Positions 6,256-13,809 of a DNA stretch of 32,580 nucleotides are shown here, piece after piece. The stretch comes from a virus: the IMG/VR virus record IMGVR_UViG_3300033153_011945, positions 1 through 32,580 of that record. One strand, written 5' to 3'. The position numbers were made by a program, and so were the translations under genes. Within the stretch, counting starts at the first letter, position 1. Each line of letters starts with the position of its first letter. Below the pieces are notes generated by a model. That model searched no databases and was not told the origin of the DNA. It was given only the letters and a program-made list of their open reading frames with translations.

Positions 6256-6422
6256 CGAAAGTGCTGAGCAAGATAGTGGTGCTTGGTGGACTTACCTTAT
6301 CCCCAGGAAAGCGATGCGGGATGTTTATTCCACACTCAGCAAATGTAGGGCTACACATAAAAATCTTACACTGCCTTGGAATGATGGAGGTTGCCGTATA
6401 TTACCGGCGGCGATGTTTATGA
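6249..6422 (+). pseudogene. Displaced N-terminal frame of the gene at 6314
   Basis: The strongest ribosome site here (AAAGGAGCAAG, 36-nt repeat unit) starts a 57-codon frame that begins METKVLSKIVVLGG and ends at TGA 6420-6422. Its first ~14 residues look like a normal protein N-terminus, but the rest overlaps the real coding frame of the 6314 gene, which is shifted by -1. It is most simply the original start of that gene, cut off by a small deletion near 6285. A genuine overlapping micro-ORF or a -1 frameshift cannot be excluded; I see no convincing slippery heptamer at the junction. Confidence 0.45.
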
Positions 6423-7006
6423 AGTATTCGGAAGCAATGCGGAAAGCCAAAACTGATTATGAGGAAGCCGTAAATGAATTTTTAAAAGGCTATCCTGATA
6501 TAATTGAGCATGCTCACGAACGGTTAGGCAACCTATTAAAAGGCAAAACCTTCCCCTCAGCTGCGGAAATCAAACATAAGTTTGGAGTAATTCAGGAAAT
6601 CTATCCGTTACCTGACTCTTCAGATTTCAGGGTAGATTTAGCGGGAGAGGACGTAAAAGAAATTCGTAATCAAATGAAAATATCCATAGATACTACAATT
6701 CAAAAAGCTATGACTGACATTTGGTTACGGCTTGCGGGGCTCATTGAAAAAGTAGAACAAACTTTAAAACAACCCAAAAAGGTTTTCAGGGATTCGCTTA
6801 TCAACAACCTTAAAGACTTCTGCGAACTTATACCCAAACTCAACCTAACCAATGATACTCAATTAGAAAGCATTAGGCAAGAAACCGTAAAAAGGCTTGC
6901 TCAACTAAAACCCGATAATTTGAGGGAAGGTAAACAAGAAAGAAAAGCAGCAGCAAAAACTGCAAAAGAAGTTTTGGAAAAAATGAAGGCTTATACAGAT
7001 ATATAA
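6314..7006 (+). CDS. Phage protein of unknown function (LPW-DG-RILPA family), probably N-truncated
   Basis: This 230-codon frame from ATG 6314 contains NLTLPWNDGGCRILPAAMF, then long amphipathic helices with a Lys/Glu-rich C-terminus. From memory, this motif marks a family of helical phage/plasmid proteins usually found beside a MoxR ATPase and a VWA protein, as here (7439, 8613). In that family residues like ‘LIDKEALKKI’ precede the motif. The frame upstream of ATG 6314 indeed reads TYLIPRKAMRDVYS, so conserved coding extends beyond the ATG. A start at 6314 with AGGAAAGCG as Shine-Dalgarno is possible, but the intact gene likely began at 6249 and has lost part of its N-terminus by a frame-changing deletion. 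Function unknown. Confidence 0.7.
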   Translation: MRDVYSTLSKCRATHKNLTLPWNDGGCRILPAAMFMKYSEAMRKAKTDYEEAVNEFLKGYPDIIEHAHERLGNLLKGKTFPSAAEIKHKFGVIQEIYPLPDSSDFRVDLAGEDVKEIRNQMKISIDTTIQKAMTDIWLRLAGLIEKVEQTLKQPKKVFRDSLINNLKDFCELIPKLNLTNDTQLESIRQETVKRLAQLKPDNLREGKQERKAAAKTAKEVLEKMKAYTDI

Positions 7007-7016
7007 TATAATTAGC

Positions 7017-7072
7017 GGGCCAAACCAAAAGGTGGAAGCATATTGCTGTGAGTTCGATTCTCACTTGGCCTT
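7017..7072 (+). ncRNA. Miniature tRNA-like element
   Basis: A 55-56 nt sequence folds as a shrunken cloverleaf. A 7-bp acceptor-like stem GGGCCAA (7017-7023) pairs with TTGGCCT (7065-7071, one G·U). A 3-bp ACC/GGT arm has a 4-nt loop (7024-7033), and a 4-bp AGCA/TGCT arm has a 3-nt loop (7037-7047). A canonical T-arm GTGAG-TTCGATT-CTCAC (7048-7064) completes it. There is no normal anticodon loop and no encoded CCA. The T-arm is exact enough that descent from a tRNA with an internal deletion is likely. It lies in the 110-nt gap between 7006 and 7117. It may be a decayed tRNA, a remnant attachment site or a functional tRNA mimic. Confidence 0.5.
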
Positions 7073-7116
7073 TGTAGTGTAAAACAATTTAACCCAAATT
7101 TGAAAGGAGCGGTAAA

Positions 7117-7317
7117 ATGAGAATCAAACCAACAAAACAAGAATTAAAAGCTTTACAGTATGCGGGGTTAATGGGGCATGAGTTTGTTTCTACCCGGAAA
7201 AATTCAGAAGTGCGGTCTGAATGTAATACTCTTGAGAGCGCAATAAAAGATGCGAAAGAAGTAGATGGGTCTGTTTTTCAACAACTACCAAAACGGCAGT
7301 GGATTAAAAGATTTTGA
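7117..7317 (+). CDS. Unknown 66-residue basic protein
   Basis: ATG 7117 follows GAAAGGAGCGG in the repeated leader style (AATTTAACCCAAATTTG). The product is basic and mainly helical (PTKQELKALQYAGLMGHEFV) with a single Cys, and ends KRQWIKRF. No family is recognised. Its last ~50 nt overlap a second frame starting at 7265. Position between the tRNA-like element and the MoxR gene gives no clear functional hint. Confidence 0.6.
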   Translation: MRIKPTKQELKALQYAGLMGHEFVSTRKNSEVRSECNTLESAIKDAKEVDGSVFQQLPKRQWIKRF

Positions 7318-7414
7318 ACAGCGTCCATTAGTAAATCCCAAAGCAAGTGCAATACAACGAGATAAACAACTTAAGGAGCAACAGGCTTGGGATAGAAAAT
7401 ATGATGTAATTTAA
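7265..7414 (+). CDS. Possible 49-residue overlapping micro-ORF
   Basis: A frame from ATG 7265 runs to TAA 7412-7414, overlapping the 7117 gene by 53 nt and filling the otherwise empty gap before the MoxR gene. The product begins MGLFFNNYQNGSG and continues with a charged, Gln-rich segment (DKQLKEQQAWDRKYDVI) that reads like real protein. The ribosome site (GAAAGAAG) is weak, so expression would rely on coupling to the upstream gene. It is moderately plausible. Confidence 0.4.
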   Translation: MGLFFNNYQNGSGLKDFEQRPLVNPKASAIQRDKQLKEQQAWDRKYDVI

Positions 7415-7438
7415 CCCAAATTTAAAAGGAGCAAAACT

Positions 7439-8425
7439 ATGACACCGAAAGAATTAAAAAGGACATTGCTTGTAGCAATGGAAGAGGGCCTGCCCGTGCT
7501 TATTAAAGGAGCACCTGGCGTAGGCAAAAGCGACATCGTTGCTCAAGTAGCGGCGGAGTTGGAAATGGATTTAATTATTAGCCATCCTGTAGTAAGCGAC
7601 CCGACGGATTATAAAGGTTTGCCAGGAATAGTAAATGGCAAAGCCGAATTTCTCCCCTTTGGAGATTTAAGGCGACTTATAGTAGCCAAAAAACCTACTA
7701 TAGCGTTCCTCGATGACTTGGGACAGGCCCCCGCCGTAGTCCAGGCAGCAGCTATGCAGCTAATATTGGCCCGTAGAGTAAATGGTCATAAGATTAGTAA
7801 GAAGGTGGTATTTATAGCAGCCACCAACAGAAGACAGGATAGAGCAGGAGTAACTGGTATCCTGGAACCTGTTAAAAGTAGATTTGCTACCATCCTGGAA
7901 TTACAAGCCAATGTAGATGATTGGATTGAATGGGCCTTAGAGAATAATATGCCTGCTGAGTTAATAGGCTTCATTCACTTCAGGCCCGGTTTGTTGAACA
8001 CCGAAAAGACTACCGCTGAAATCATCAACCATCCCTGCCCAAGGACGATAGCGTACTGTGGTAAACTTCTAAATGCAGGTTTGGATTCGATTGAGATTTT
8101 AGCTGGAGCAGTCGGTGAAGGATGTGCAGTAGAATTGGTAGGGTTTTTAAAGGTATATAAGGGCCTACCGAACATTGCAGCCATTTTGTTAGACCCAACA
8201 GGCACCCCAATACCCACTGACCCCGCAGCAATATATGCCGTAGTGGCAGCCTTAGTTGAAAAAGCTACTGAGGATAACGCAAATCGTATCCTTGAATATG
8301 GCAACCGGTTGCCAGCAGACTTCAGTGTTTTATTAGTGCGAGATATGATTCGCAAAGAACCAAAAATTCAAAACACGACAGGATTCATCAAATGGGCAAC
8401 TAAACATCAAGATGTCCTACTTTAA
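7439..8425 (+). CDS. MoxR-type AAA+ ATPase
   Basis: The 328-residue product is an AAA+ ATPase of the MoxR class: Walker A GAPGVGKS (residues 24-31), Walker B IAFLDDLGQ (D92, D93), sensor 1 FIAATNRR near 125-132 and an arginine in VKSRFATILEL. MoxR ATPases act as chaperones or remodelers, usually with a VWA-domain partner that recruits metal-binding or enzyme substrates. The VWA gene lies just downstream at 8613 with one micro-ORF between, so the two probably form one complex. ATG 7439 has an AAAAGGAGCAAA Shine-Dalgarno from the repeated leader series. Length is typical. The phage substrate is unknown. Confidence 0.85.
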   Translation: MTPKELKRTLLVAMEEGLPVLIKGAPGVGKSDIVAQVAAELEMDLIISHPVVSDPTDYKGLPGIVNGKAEFLPFGDLRRLIVAKKPTIAFLDDLGQAPAVVQAAAMQLILARRVNGHKISKKVVFIAATNRRQDRAGVTGILEPVKSRFATILELQANVDDWIEWALENNMPAELIGFIHFRPGLLNTEKTTAEIINHPCPRTIAYCGKLLNAGLDSIEILAGAVGEGCAVELVGFLKVYKGLPNIAAILLDPTGTPIPTDPAAIYAVVAALVEKATEDNANRILEYGNRLPADFSVLLVRDMIRKEPKIQNTTGFIKWATKHQDVLL

Positions 8426-8445
8426 AAAGAAAGGAAGGTATCAAA

Positions 8446-8616
8446 ATGGAATCTCAAGAAGATTATCTCGACAGAATTTGTGGAAAACCTAAAAAAACAA
8501 AACCTAAAAAGAGAAAAACCAAAAACTCAGATACCAATAATTTAATTTTTGGTTATACTTGGGAAGATATTCAAGCAATGCAAAATAAGACGTACAAAAG
8601 GAGGATAATCAAATGA
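8446..8616 (+). CDS. Basic 56-residue linker protein between MoxR and VWA genes
   Basis: ATG 8446 is preceded by AAAGAAAGGAAGG; the stop TGA overlaps the next gene's ATG as ATGA, so translation is coupled to the VWA protein. The product has an acidic start (MESQEDYLDRICG), a central Lys/Pro-rich stretch (KPKKTKPKKRKTK) and a short folded-looking end (LIFGYTWEDIQAMQ). No family is recognised. Strict position between the two partners suggests an accessory of the MoxR/VWA module. Confidence 0.65.
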   Translation: MESQEDYLDRICGKPKKTKPKKRKTKNSDTNNLIFGYTWEDIQAMQNKTYKRRIIK

Positions 8617-9743
8617 TAACTATAGACAAAATCACAAAGGCCCGTTCTATACTTGTCCTTGACCATCCTTTCTTCGGAAGTTTGGCTCTCCGATTGGGGT
8701 TGGTTGAGGATAATAGTTTTGAAACAGCCTCAACAAATGGAACAGATATATTTTACAATTCCAAATATATTGAATCCTTAACAACAAGAGAGATTGTAGG
8801 GCTATTAGCCCACGAGGTAATGCATTTGGCTTTGGGGCATGGGTGGAGGCAAGGAAGCAGAAAAAGTAAAAAATGGAATGTAGCTGCTGACTATACTATT
8901 AATGAAAACTTAATAGCAACTGGTTTCACTTTACCAAAAGGTGCTCTTAATGACGACCGATATAAATCTCTATCTGCTGAAGAAATATATGAACAATTAC
9001 CAAAAGAGCAACCTAACAGTAAACCACAAAAAGGAAAAGACAAGGGCAAGAACAATGACGATAGAACTGACCTTGGAAAATGTGGCAGCATCTTACCAAC
9101 AAAGGATGAGGAAGAAGCAAAAGAAATGAAAGCCATATGGCAAGCAGCAGTAAGCCAAGCCGTTCAACTGTCTAAAGGTGCGTTGCCCGCAAGTATTGAA
9201 AAACAAGTACAAGAGATTATCAACCCTACCGTACCTTGGTACATATTGTTGAGAGATTTTGTAGAAAAAACAGCTCGCAACGATTATGATTGGACACGTC
9301 CTTCGAGAAGGTATATAGGACAAGACATAATATTGCCGAGCTTGATAAGTGAGGAGCTTCCGGAAATTGCTATAGCTATTGATACAAGTGGAAGTATCAA
9401 TCAAAAAGCCTTATCACGGTTTGCTGCAGAAGCTTCGAATGTTTTGGGAGACTATGATACGACCGTCCGGGTAATATATTGTGATGCCAAAGTTCAAAAG
9501 GAAGAGGTTTTTACCAGAGCCGATTTTCCAATGAAGATGAAACCTATTGGTGGTGGTGGTACTAACTTCTGTCCTGTTTTTGAATACATTCACAAACAAC
9601 ATTTCACTCCTGCATGTTTAATATATTTCACAGACCTCTGCGGAAGATTTCCAAATGAAGAACCTGAGTACCCTACTATGTGGCTCACTACTACAGAAAA
9701 CAAAAAAGCTCCATTTGGGAAAACCGTAAAATTCAAAAATTAA
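8613..9743 (+). CDS. Metallopeptidase-like / VWA protein (DUF2201 type), MoxR partner
   Basis: The 376-residue product matches the DUF2201 architecture. An N-terminal metallopeptidase-like domain has the zinc motif HEVMH (residues 67-71, in LLAHEVMHLALGH). A charged low-complexity linker (~132-155) follows. The C-terminal VWA-like domain has the MIDAS signature AIAIDTSGSIN (D257-S261) and a late YFTDLCGRFP. Proteins of this type are encoded beside MoxR ATPases. The VWA domain binds a divalent ion for partner contacts, and whether the HExxH domain cleaves anything is not established. The GGAGGATAATCAA Shine-Dalgarno lies inside the preceding micro-ORF (ATGA overlap). Confidence 0.85.
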   Translation: MITIDKITKARSILVLDHPFFGSLALRLGLVEDNSFETASTNGTDIFYNSKYIESLTTREIVGLLAHEVMHLALGHGWRQGSRKSKKWNVAADYTINENLIATGFTLPKGALNDDRYKSLSAEEIYEQLPKEQPNSKPQKGKDKGKNNDDRTDLGKCGSILPTKDEEEAKEMKAIWQAAVSQAVQLSKGALPASIEKQVQEIINPTVPWYILLRDFVEKTARNDYDWTRPSRRYIGQDIILPSLISEELPEIAIAIDTSGSINQKALSRFAAEASNVLGDYDTTVRVIYCDAKVQKEEVFTRADFPMKMKPIGGGGTNFCPVFEYIHKQHFTPACLIYFTDLCGRFPNEEPEYPTMWLTTTENKKAPFGKTVKFKN

Positions 9744-9777
9744 AATTTAAAAACTAAAATTGAAAAGGAGCAAAACT

Positions 9778-10509
9778 ATGGCGAATAAAAAAGGGACAAA
9801 ACTAATTTGGCGTGGATACGAAACGGATTGGGGTAAATTACCTATGGTAATTATTCAAACGGAACTCCTCAAACAAAAATGGTTTGAAGGGGATATCTAT
9901 TTTGTTAATCAAAAAATGGGTAGTGAAGAGGCAAGGGAAAAATTTGAAAAAAATAAGATTAAGCCCTTCCGTTTGTACATAACATCTCGATACAAAACCT
10001 TTATGAGAATTATAAAGGTATTTTGGAATGGGGAATTTAAAGATACTACTAATATAGGCCGGTGTGAAGTGCTCTTAGTAGATCCAAGAATAAAGAAATA
10101 CTTTCCCATTCGTAGAAGTCGGAGTAAACCGAGGGGTTCCTTATATTTGGAAGGAGTTCTTGAAAGAATCAAGATAGCTTTGGAAGAAGCAAAACCAGCG
10201 GTGGATGAGGAAATAGAAAGGGAAGCAAAAAAAGAGCAGAAAAAAATAGAGGCGGAGAAATTCAAGGAAAATCTCTGTAAAGAACTTAAAGTAACATTAG
10301 ATAGTGGCTATATTTCACCGTATTCTTACATTTACGGAAAAGATAGGTCTTATGGAATGAACTTTAAAAAAAATGATGATGGTACATTCCAACTTGAGAC
10401 GGTTCGTGGAGATTTCACCACCAAGGAAATTAAAGAATTCATTAAAATTGTCGGAGGTAATCCAAGGGCGGTTGCAGACCGTTTGACGAACAAGAAAAGG
10501 ATATATTAA
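9778..10509 (+). CDS. Unknown 243-residue charged protein
   Basis: ATG 9778 (MANKKGTKLIW) is chosen over the TTG at 9760 because AAAAGGAGCAAA sits correctly before it. The N-terminal half looks like a compact α/β domain (VIIQTELLKQKWFEGDIYFV, FRLYITSRYKTFMRIIKVFW). A central highly charged helix (EEIEREAKKEQKKIEAEKF) probably forms a coiled coil. The C-terminal region ends in a basic segment (RAVADRLTNKKRIY). No family is recognised and there is no membrane segment. It follows the MoxR/VWA pair with a separate strong ribosome site and may belong to that module by context only. Confidence 0.6.
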   Translation: MANKKGTKLIWRGYETDWGKLPMVIIQTELLKQKWFEGDIYFVNQKMGSEEAREKFEKNKIKPFRLYITSRYKTFMRIIKVFWNGEFKDTTNIGRCEVLLVDPRIKKYFPIRRSRSKPRGSLYLEGVLERIKIALEEAKPAVDEEIEREAKKEQKKIEAEKFKENLCKELKVTLDSGYISPYSYIYGKDRSYGMNFKKNDDGTFQLETVRGDFTTKEIKEFIKIVGGNPRAVADRLTNKKRIY

Positions 10510-10539
10510 AAGTCCCCTTGACATATAAATAGAAAGGAA

Positions 10540-10734
10540 ATGAAAGTGGACATAACAGATTTCAGATTACAAATTAGAACCCTTATGGAAAGGAAAAAGA
10601 TTAGCATTGCCAAACTCTCTCGTATGACTGACCTTAATTCAGGAACAGTGTACAAATATTTACGGGGAGAAACTGAAATGACAGCAGCCAATCTCGAAAA
10701 ATTATTTAATGTTTTGAATTCCGCAAAATCTTAA
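10540..10734 (+). CDS. Small XRE/Cro-type helix-turn-helix regulator
   Basis: The 64-residue product is almost entirely one Cro/C1-type HTH domain: FRLQIRTLMERKKISIAKLS, then SRMTDLNSGTVYKYLRGETE, with the recognition helix around residues 28-40. Such single-domain proteins bind DNA as dimers and control phage transcription. AGAAAGGAA precedes ATG 10540. It lies immediately upstream of the sigma-like gene, so the pair may constitute a small transcription-control unit. The inverted repeats at 5095-5143 are a conceivable target, but nothing in the sequence links them directly. Confidence 0.8.
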   Translation: MKVDITDFRLQIRTLMERKKISIAKLSRMTDLNSGTVYKYLRGETEMTAANLEKLFNVLNSAKS

Positions 10735-10758
10735 AATTTTATTTAAAGGAGTAATATT

Positions 10759-11289
10759 ATGGAAGCTACATTACACAAAGAAGCTTTAACAGAAACTTAT
10801 TATGATATGGAAAAAACATTACAAAGTATGATTTGGCAATTCCATGGAAAATACGGGGGAGATATGGAAGAATGGCGTGCGGAAGCCAATTTACTTTTTA
10901 TAAAGGCTTACTATACTCATGATGAAAACAAGGCTGCCTTTTCCTCTTGGGTTCGTTATAAAGTATGGAAAGGGTTATTAGACTACTCCAGGAATATATT
11001 CAAATACTGCCACGACATCCCCAATATTGATATCCTTAAATTCATAAAAAATAAAGGGGGAAATCCCTTTTTACCCATAGAATTATTAGATGGAGCAACT
11101 GACGATGCAAAAACCCTTATGCACTTAATATGGAATCCCCCCGCAGAAATAACAAATGCAAAAATTAAAAACGGTTCCCACCCTTGCCATATGAAGGTTG
11201 TTTTGCGTCGGTACTTATCTAATATAGGTTGGACTGGGCGAAGGATTAAGGAATCTTTTGAAGAAATAGAAAGAATAATTAATGACTAA
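10759..11289 (+). CDS. Sigma-70 region 2-like phage transcription factor
   Basis: The 176-residue product contains a segment resembling sigma region 2: EEWRAEANLLFIKAYYTHD followed by FSSWVRYKVWKGLLDYSR, i.e. helix-acidic patch-‘F-S-W’-basic helix. The C-terminus (RYLSNIGWTGRRIKESFEEI) looks like a short HTH in place of region 4. Comparable short sigma-like proteins occur in phages and redirect host RNA polymerase. I infer that it could recognise the ACGATAATATA motif repeated at 13799, 17539 and 28242. AAAGGAGTAAT precedes ATG 10759; the gene overlaps the helicase start by 8 nt. Low similarity leaves some chance of an unrelated helical protein. Confidence 0.55.
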   Translation: MEATLHKEALTETYYDMEKTLQSMIWQFHGKYGGDMEEWRAEANLLFIKAYYTHDENKAAFSSWVRYKVWKGLLDYSRNIFKYCHDIPNIDILKFIKNKGGNPFLPIELLDGATDDAKTLMHLIWNPPAEITNAKIKNGSHPCHMKVVLRRYLSNIGWTGRRIKESFEEIERIIND

Positions 11290-12619
11290 ATTAAAACATT
11301 TTTCTTATCAACTAAAGGCTGTACGCAAAATAGAACATTTTAAAGGTAGAGCTTTATTAGCAGATGAGATGGGATTAGGTAAAACAGTTGAAGCCTTACT
11401 CTGGATAAAAAAACATCCAAAGAGAAAACCTATTATCGTTATATGTCCTGCCTCCTTAAAATGGATGTGGAAAGCTTTTGTCCATGATATCCTTAAAATA
11501 AGGTGTGAGATATTACAAGGAACCGCCCCACCAAAAAAAGGATTAATAGGGAAACACTCTTTTTTAATTATCAACTATGAAATTTTACAATATTGGTTAC
11601 CTTACCTTAAAAAATTGAAACCAAAAATACTTATAGTTGATGAATGCCATTATCAAAAAAACAGAAGGGCCAAACGGACCAAAGCAGTACAAAAACTATC
11701 AAAAAAGATTCCCTACATAATAGCACTCAGTGGCACACCTTTGGTAAATAGGCCTGCTGAATTATGGACAACTCTTCATCTTATCAGACCAGAAGAATTC
11801 AAAAGTTTTACTACTTTTGCTTTTAGATATTGCAAACCTGTTTTACGTCCTTGGGGTTGGGAATATAAAGGAGCCCATAATTTAAAAGAATTACACCGGA
11901 AACTTAATTCCATGATGATGATACGCAGATTAAAAAAAGATGTCTTAGGGGAATTGCCGGACAAGATTCGTCATATTATTCCGCTCGAAATTAAAAGAAA
12001 AGAATATGATGAAGCAGTAATCAATTTCATTAGATGGTTAACAAAAAAATCTATTTCTAAAGCCAAACGGGCAGCAAGAGCAGAACAATTAGTCAAAATG
12101 GGTTATTTAAAAAGATTGGCGGCAGAACTCAAAATGGAATCTATCCTGGATTGGGTGGATAACTTTTTAGAGGAAAGCAACGATAAATTGGTATTATATT
12201 GCACTCATAGAAACATTATAAAAATACTTCACGATAAATATAAAAAAATCTGCGTAGTGGTTGATGGTAGTGTAACCGGAAAGAGAAGGAAACAGTCAAT
12301 TCGTAATTTTCAAAACAACAAAAAAATAAGATTATTTATAGGAAACATTAAAGCCGCAGGGGTAGGTATAACCCTAACAGCAGCAAGCTCGTTAGCTTTC
12401 GTAGAAATGAGTTGGACCCCCGGGGAACATACCCAGGCAGAAGACAGGATTCATAGGATAGGTCAAAAGAATGCTGCCAATATCTATTATCTCATTGCCA
12501 AAGATACTATAGAAGAAAACCTCTGCAAACTAATTCAAAAGAAACAAAAAATACTTACTGCCACTTTGGATGGGGCAGTAAAAGCCAACCAATTAAATAT
12601 TTTTGATGAGCTAATGTAG
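11282..12619 (+). CDS. SNF2-family (SMARCAL1/HepA-like) superfamily 2 helicase
   Basis: The 445-residue product contains the complete SF2 motor: motif I DEMGLGKT (28-35), motif Ia IIVICPASL, motif II DECH (120-123), motif III SGTP (150-153), and in the second RecA-like lobe LFIGNIKAAGVGITLTAAS and motif VI QAEDRIHRIGQ (~390-400). This set defines Snf2-type ATPases that translocate on double-stranded DNA; SMARCAL1-like members anneal or remodel forks. In phages such proteins are thought to assist replication or recombination. The compact length, with no accessory domains, is typical for phages. The start overlaps the sigma-like gene by 8 nt, indicating coupling. Confidence 0.9.
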   Translation: MTKLKHFSYQLKAVRKIEHFKGRALLADEMGLGKTVEALLWIKKHPKRKPIIVICPASLKWMWKAFVHDILKIRCEILQGTAPPKKGLIGKHSFLIINYEILQYWLPYLKKLKPKILIVDECHYQKNRRAKRTKAVQKLSKKIPYIIALSGTPLVNRPAELWTTLHLIRPEEFKSFTTFAFRYCKPVLRPWGWEYKGAHNLKELHRKLNSMMMIRRLKKDVLGELPDKIRHIIPLEIKRKEYDEAVINFIRWLTKKSISKAKRAARAEQLVKMGYLKRLAAELKMESILDWVDNFLEESNDKLVLYCTHRNIIKILHDKYKKICVVVDGSVTGKRRKQSIRNFQNNKKIRLFIGNIKAAGVGITLTAASSLAFVEMSWTPGEHTQAEDRIHRIGQKNAANIYYLIAKDTIEENLCKLIQKKQKILTATLDGAVKANQLNIFDELM

Positions 12620-12620
12620 A

Positions 12621-12770
12621 ATGTGTGAAACGGAAATGCTTCATCCATCGGAAGACGGATTATGTGCGATGTGTCATATGGAACTTTGTTTATTACTTCC
12701 ACACGAATGTCCCCGTTGTAGTGAGATACTTGAAAAACTTTTAAAATTTCTTGATGGGGAAGATTCGTGA
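12621..12770 (+). CDS. Cys-rich 49-residue microprotein
   Basis: ATG 12621 follows the helicase stop by 1 nt. The product begins MCETEMLHPSEDGLCAMCHM and has CxxC at 15-18, then CPRC at 30-33, plus a single Cys between. This is a zinc-ribbon-like arrangement (C15, C18, C30, C33) on a 49-residue chain. The stop overlaps the primase GTG start (GTGA). No family is recognised, but coupling to the zinc-ribbon primase gene suggests a replication accessory. Confidence 0.6.
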   Translation: MCETEMLHPSEDGLCAMCHMELCLLLPHECPRCSEILEKLLKFLDGEDS

Positions 12771-13639
12771 AGTTTATTGAAATCTTACAACAACTCAATA
12801 TACCCTACAAGACGGAAGGGCATCATCATTGTCGTCCTGGTTGGATTCAAATAGACTGTCCCTTCTGCGGCAAAGATTCTCATAAATGGCATTTGGGCTA
12901 TCCTTTAGAAGGATATACCTTAAACTGCTGGAGATGTGGCCCTCATTCTCTTATTGAAACTTTGGTGGAGATAACAGGATATTCTTTTAGTAAATGTAGA
13001 AAACTTCTTCGTGATATAGAACCCACCAAAGTTAAAAAACCTAAATCAAAAGGCAAACTCATCATACCCAAGGGGGTAGGACCTCTTTTAACCGCTCATA
13101 AACAATATATAGGTAGCAGAGGTTTCTTCTGGAAAGAAATAAGAAAACTTTGGGGTATAAGAGGGATAGGAATAGCGAATAAATTATCATGGAGAATTTT
13201 CATTCCTATTTTCTACCACGGAAAGATGGTTAGTTGGACTACCCGTGCTATTACAGATAGCGATAAGGTTACAAGATATATGAGTGCTGGTTTAAAAGAG
13301 GAATCTATACCTCACAAATCTCTCCTATATGGAGAAGACTATGCCCGTCAATCTATTATTATAACTGAAGGGCCTTTTGATGTTTGGAGAATTGGTCCTG
13401 GTAGTGTAGCCACTTTGGGCACTGGATATAGCAATGAACAAATATCTCGGATGGTAAAATATCCCAAAAGGGTAATTTGTTTTGATAATTCAATTCCTGC
13501 CCAAAAAAGAGCGAAAAAGTTATGTGATGATTTATCCGTTTTTCCAGGTGAGACCTATAATATACAACTTGATAGTAAAGACCCTGGAGAAGCATCTATC
13601 AAAGAAATAAAAAAGTTAAAAGCTATTTTCTTAAAATAG
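12767..13639 (+). CDS. DNA primase with zinc ribbon and TOPRIM domain
   Basis: The 290-residue product starts with a CHC2-like zinc ribbon, C31-xx-C34 and C54-xx-C57 (IDCPFCGKD, LNCWRCGPHS). It continues with a basic linker and a TOPRIM core: TEGPFDVWRIG (Glu of motif 1), CFDNS (Asp motif) and a late DPGEAS. It would synthesise primers for lagging-strand replication, working with the separate DnaB-like helicase at 15941. T7 fuses these two activities; here they are separate. The start is GTG 12767 with GGGGAAG as Shine-Dalgarno inside the preceding micro-ORF. It is shorter than bacterial DnaG, as usual for phages. A long gene-free stretch follows. Confidence 0.85.
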   Translation: MKFIEILQQLNIPYKTEGHHHCRPGWIQIDCPFCGKDSHKWHLGYPLEGYTLNCWRCGPHSLIETLVEITGYSFSKCRKLLRDIEPTKVKKPKSKGKLIIPKGVGPLLTAHKQYIGSRGFFWKEIRKLWGIRGIGIANKLSWRIFIPIFYHGKMVSWTTRAITDSDKVTRYMSAGLKEESIPHKSLLYGEDYARQSIIITEGPFDVWRIGPGSVATLGTGYSNEQISRMVKYPKRVICFDNSIPAQKRAKKLCDDLSVFPGETYNIQLDSKDPGEASIKEIKKLKAIFLK

Positions 13640-13688
13640 CTCGACTTAGGCTCTAAGGCTCAATCTTTTAAAATCGGTATAATAGTGT

Positions 13689-13763
13689 GGGCCAATAACC
13701 GTTCGCATCAGGACGGTGGCGTCCGGTGCCGTTTCAGTACTAAATAAAGGTTCGTACTTTGGC
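13689..13763 (+). ncRNA. Possible tRNA-like structured RNA
   Basis: This segment can form a cloverleaf-like fold. GCCAA (13691-13695) pairs with TTGGC (13759-13763). A 5-bp ACCGT/ACGGT hairpin (13698-13702/13713-13717) is followed by a GGC/GCC stem closing a 7-nt loop GTCCGGT (13718-13730, U33-like T at loop position 2), then an AGTAC/GTACT stem with a 13-nt loop (13736-13758). It starts GGGCCAA like the element at 7017. The T-arm is not canonical, so it is not a normal tRNA. A TATAAT box lies 13678-13683, just upstream. Confidence in a functional RNA is low. Confidence 0.28.
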
Positions 13764-13798
13764 GGAAACCGTGTTTTTTCAGAAAAGTAGGATTTTTT

Positions 13799-13809
13799 AC
13801 GATAATATA
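13799..13809 (+). promoter_or_regulatory. Promoter-like motif ACGATAATATA (copy 1)
   Basis: The 11-mer ACGATAATATA occurs exactly here, at 17539-17549 and at 28242-28252, each time in a non-coding gap on the same strand. It contains a GATAAT -10-like core. No common -35 box is visible; upstream sequence is A/T-runs. Here it would drive a ~165-nt transcript ending at the terminator near 13979. Confidence 0.55.

Noticed and set aside
10518-10523. TTGACA as a -35 box for the XRE-type gene
   Set aside because: No -10-like hexamer occurs 16-18 nt downstream; the position falls at the ribosome site and start codon.
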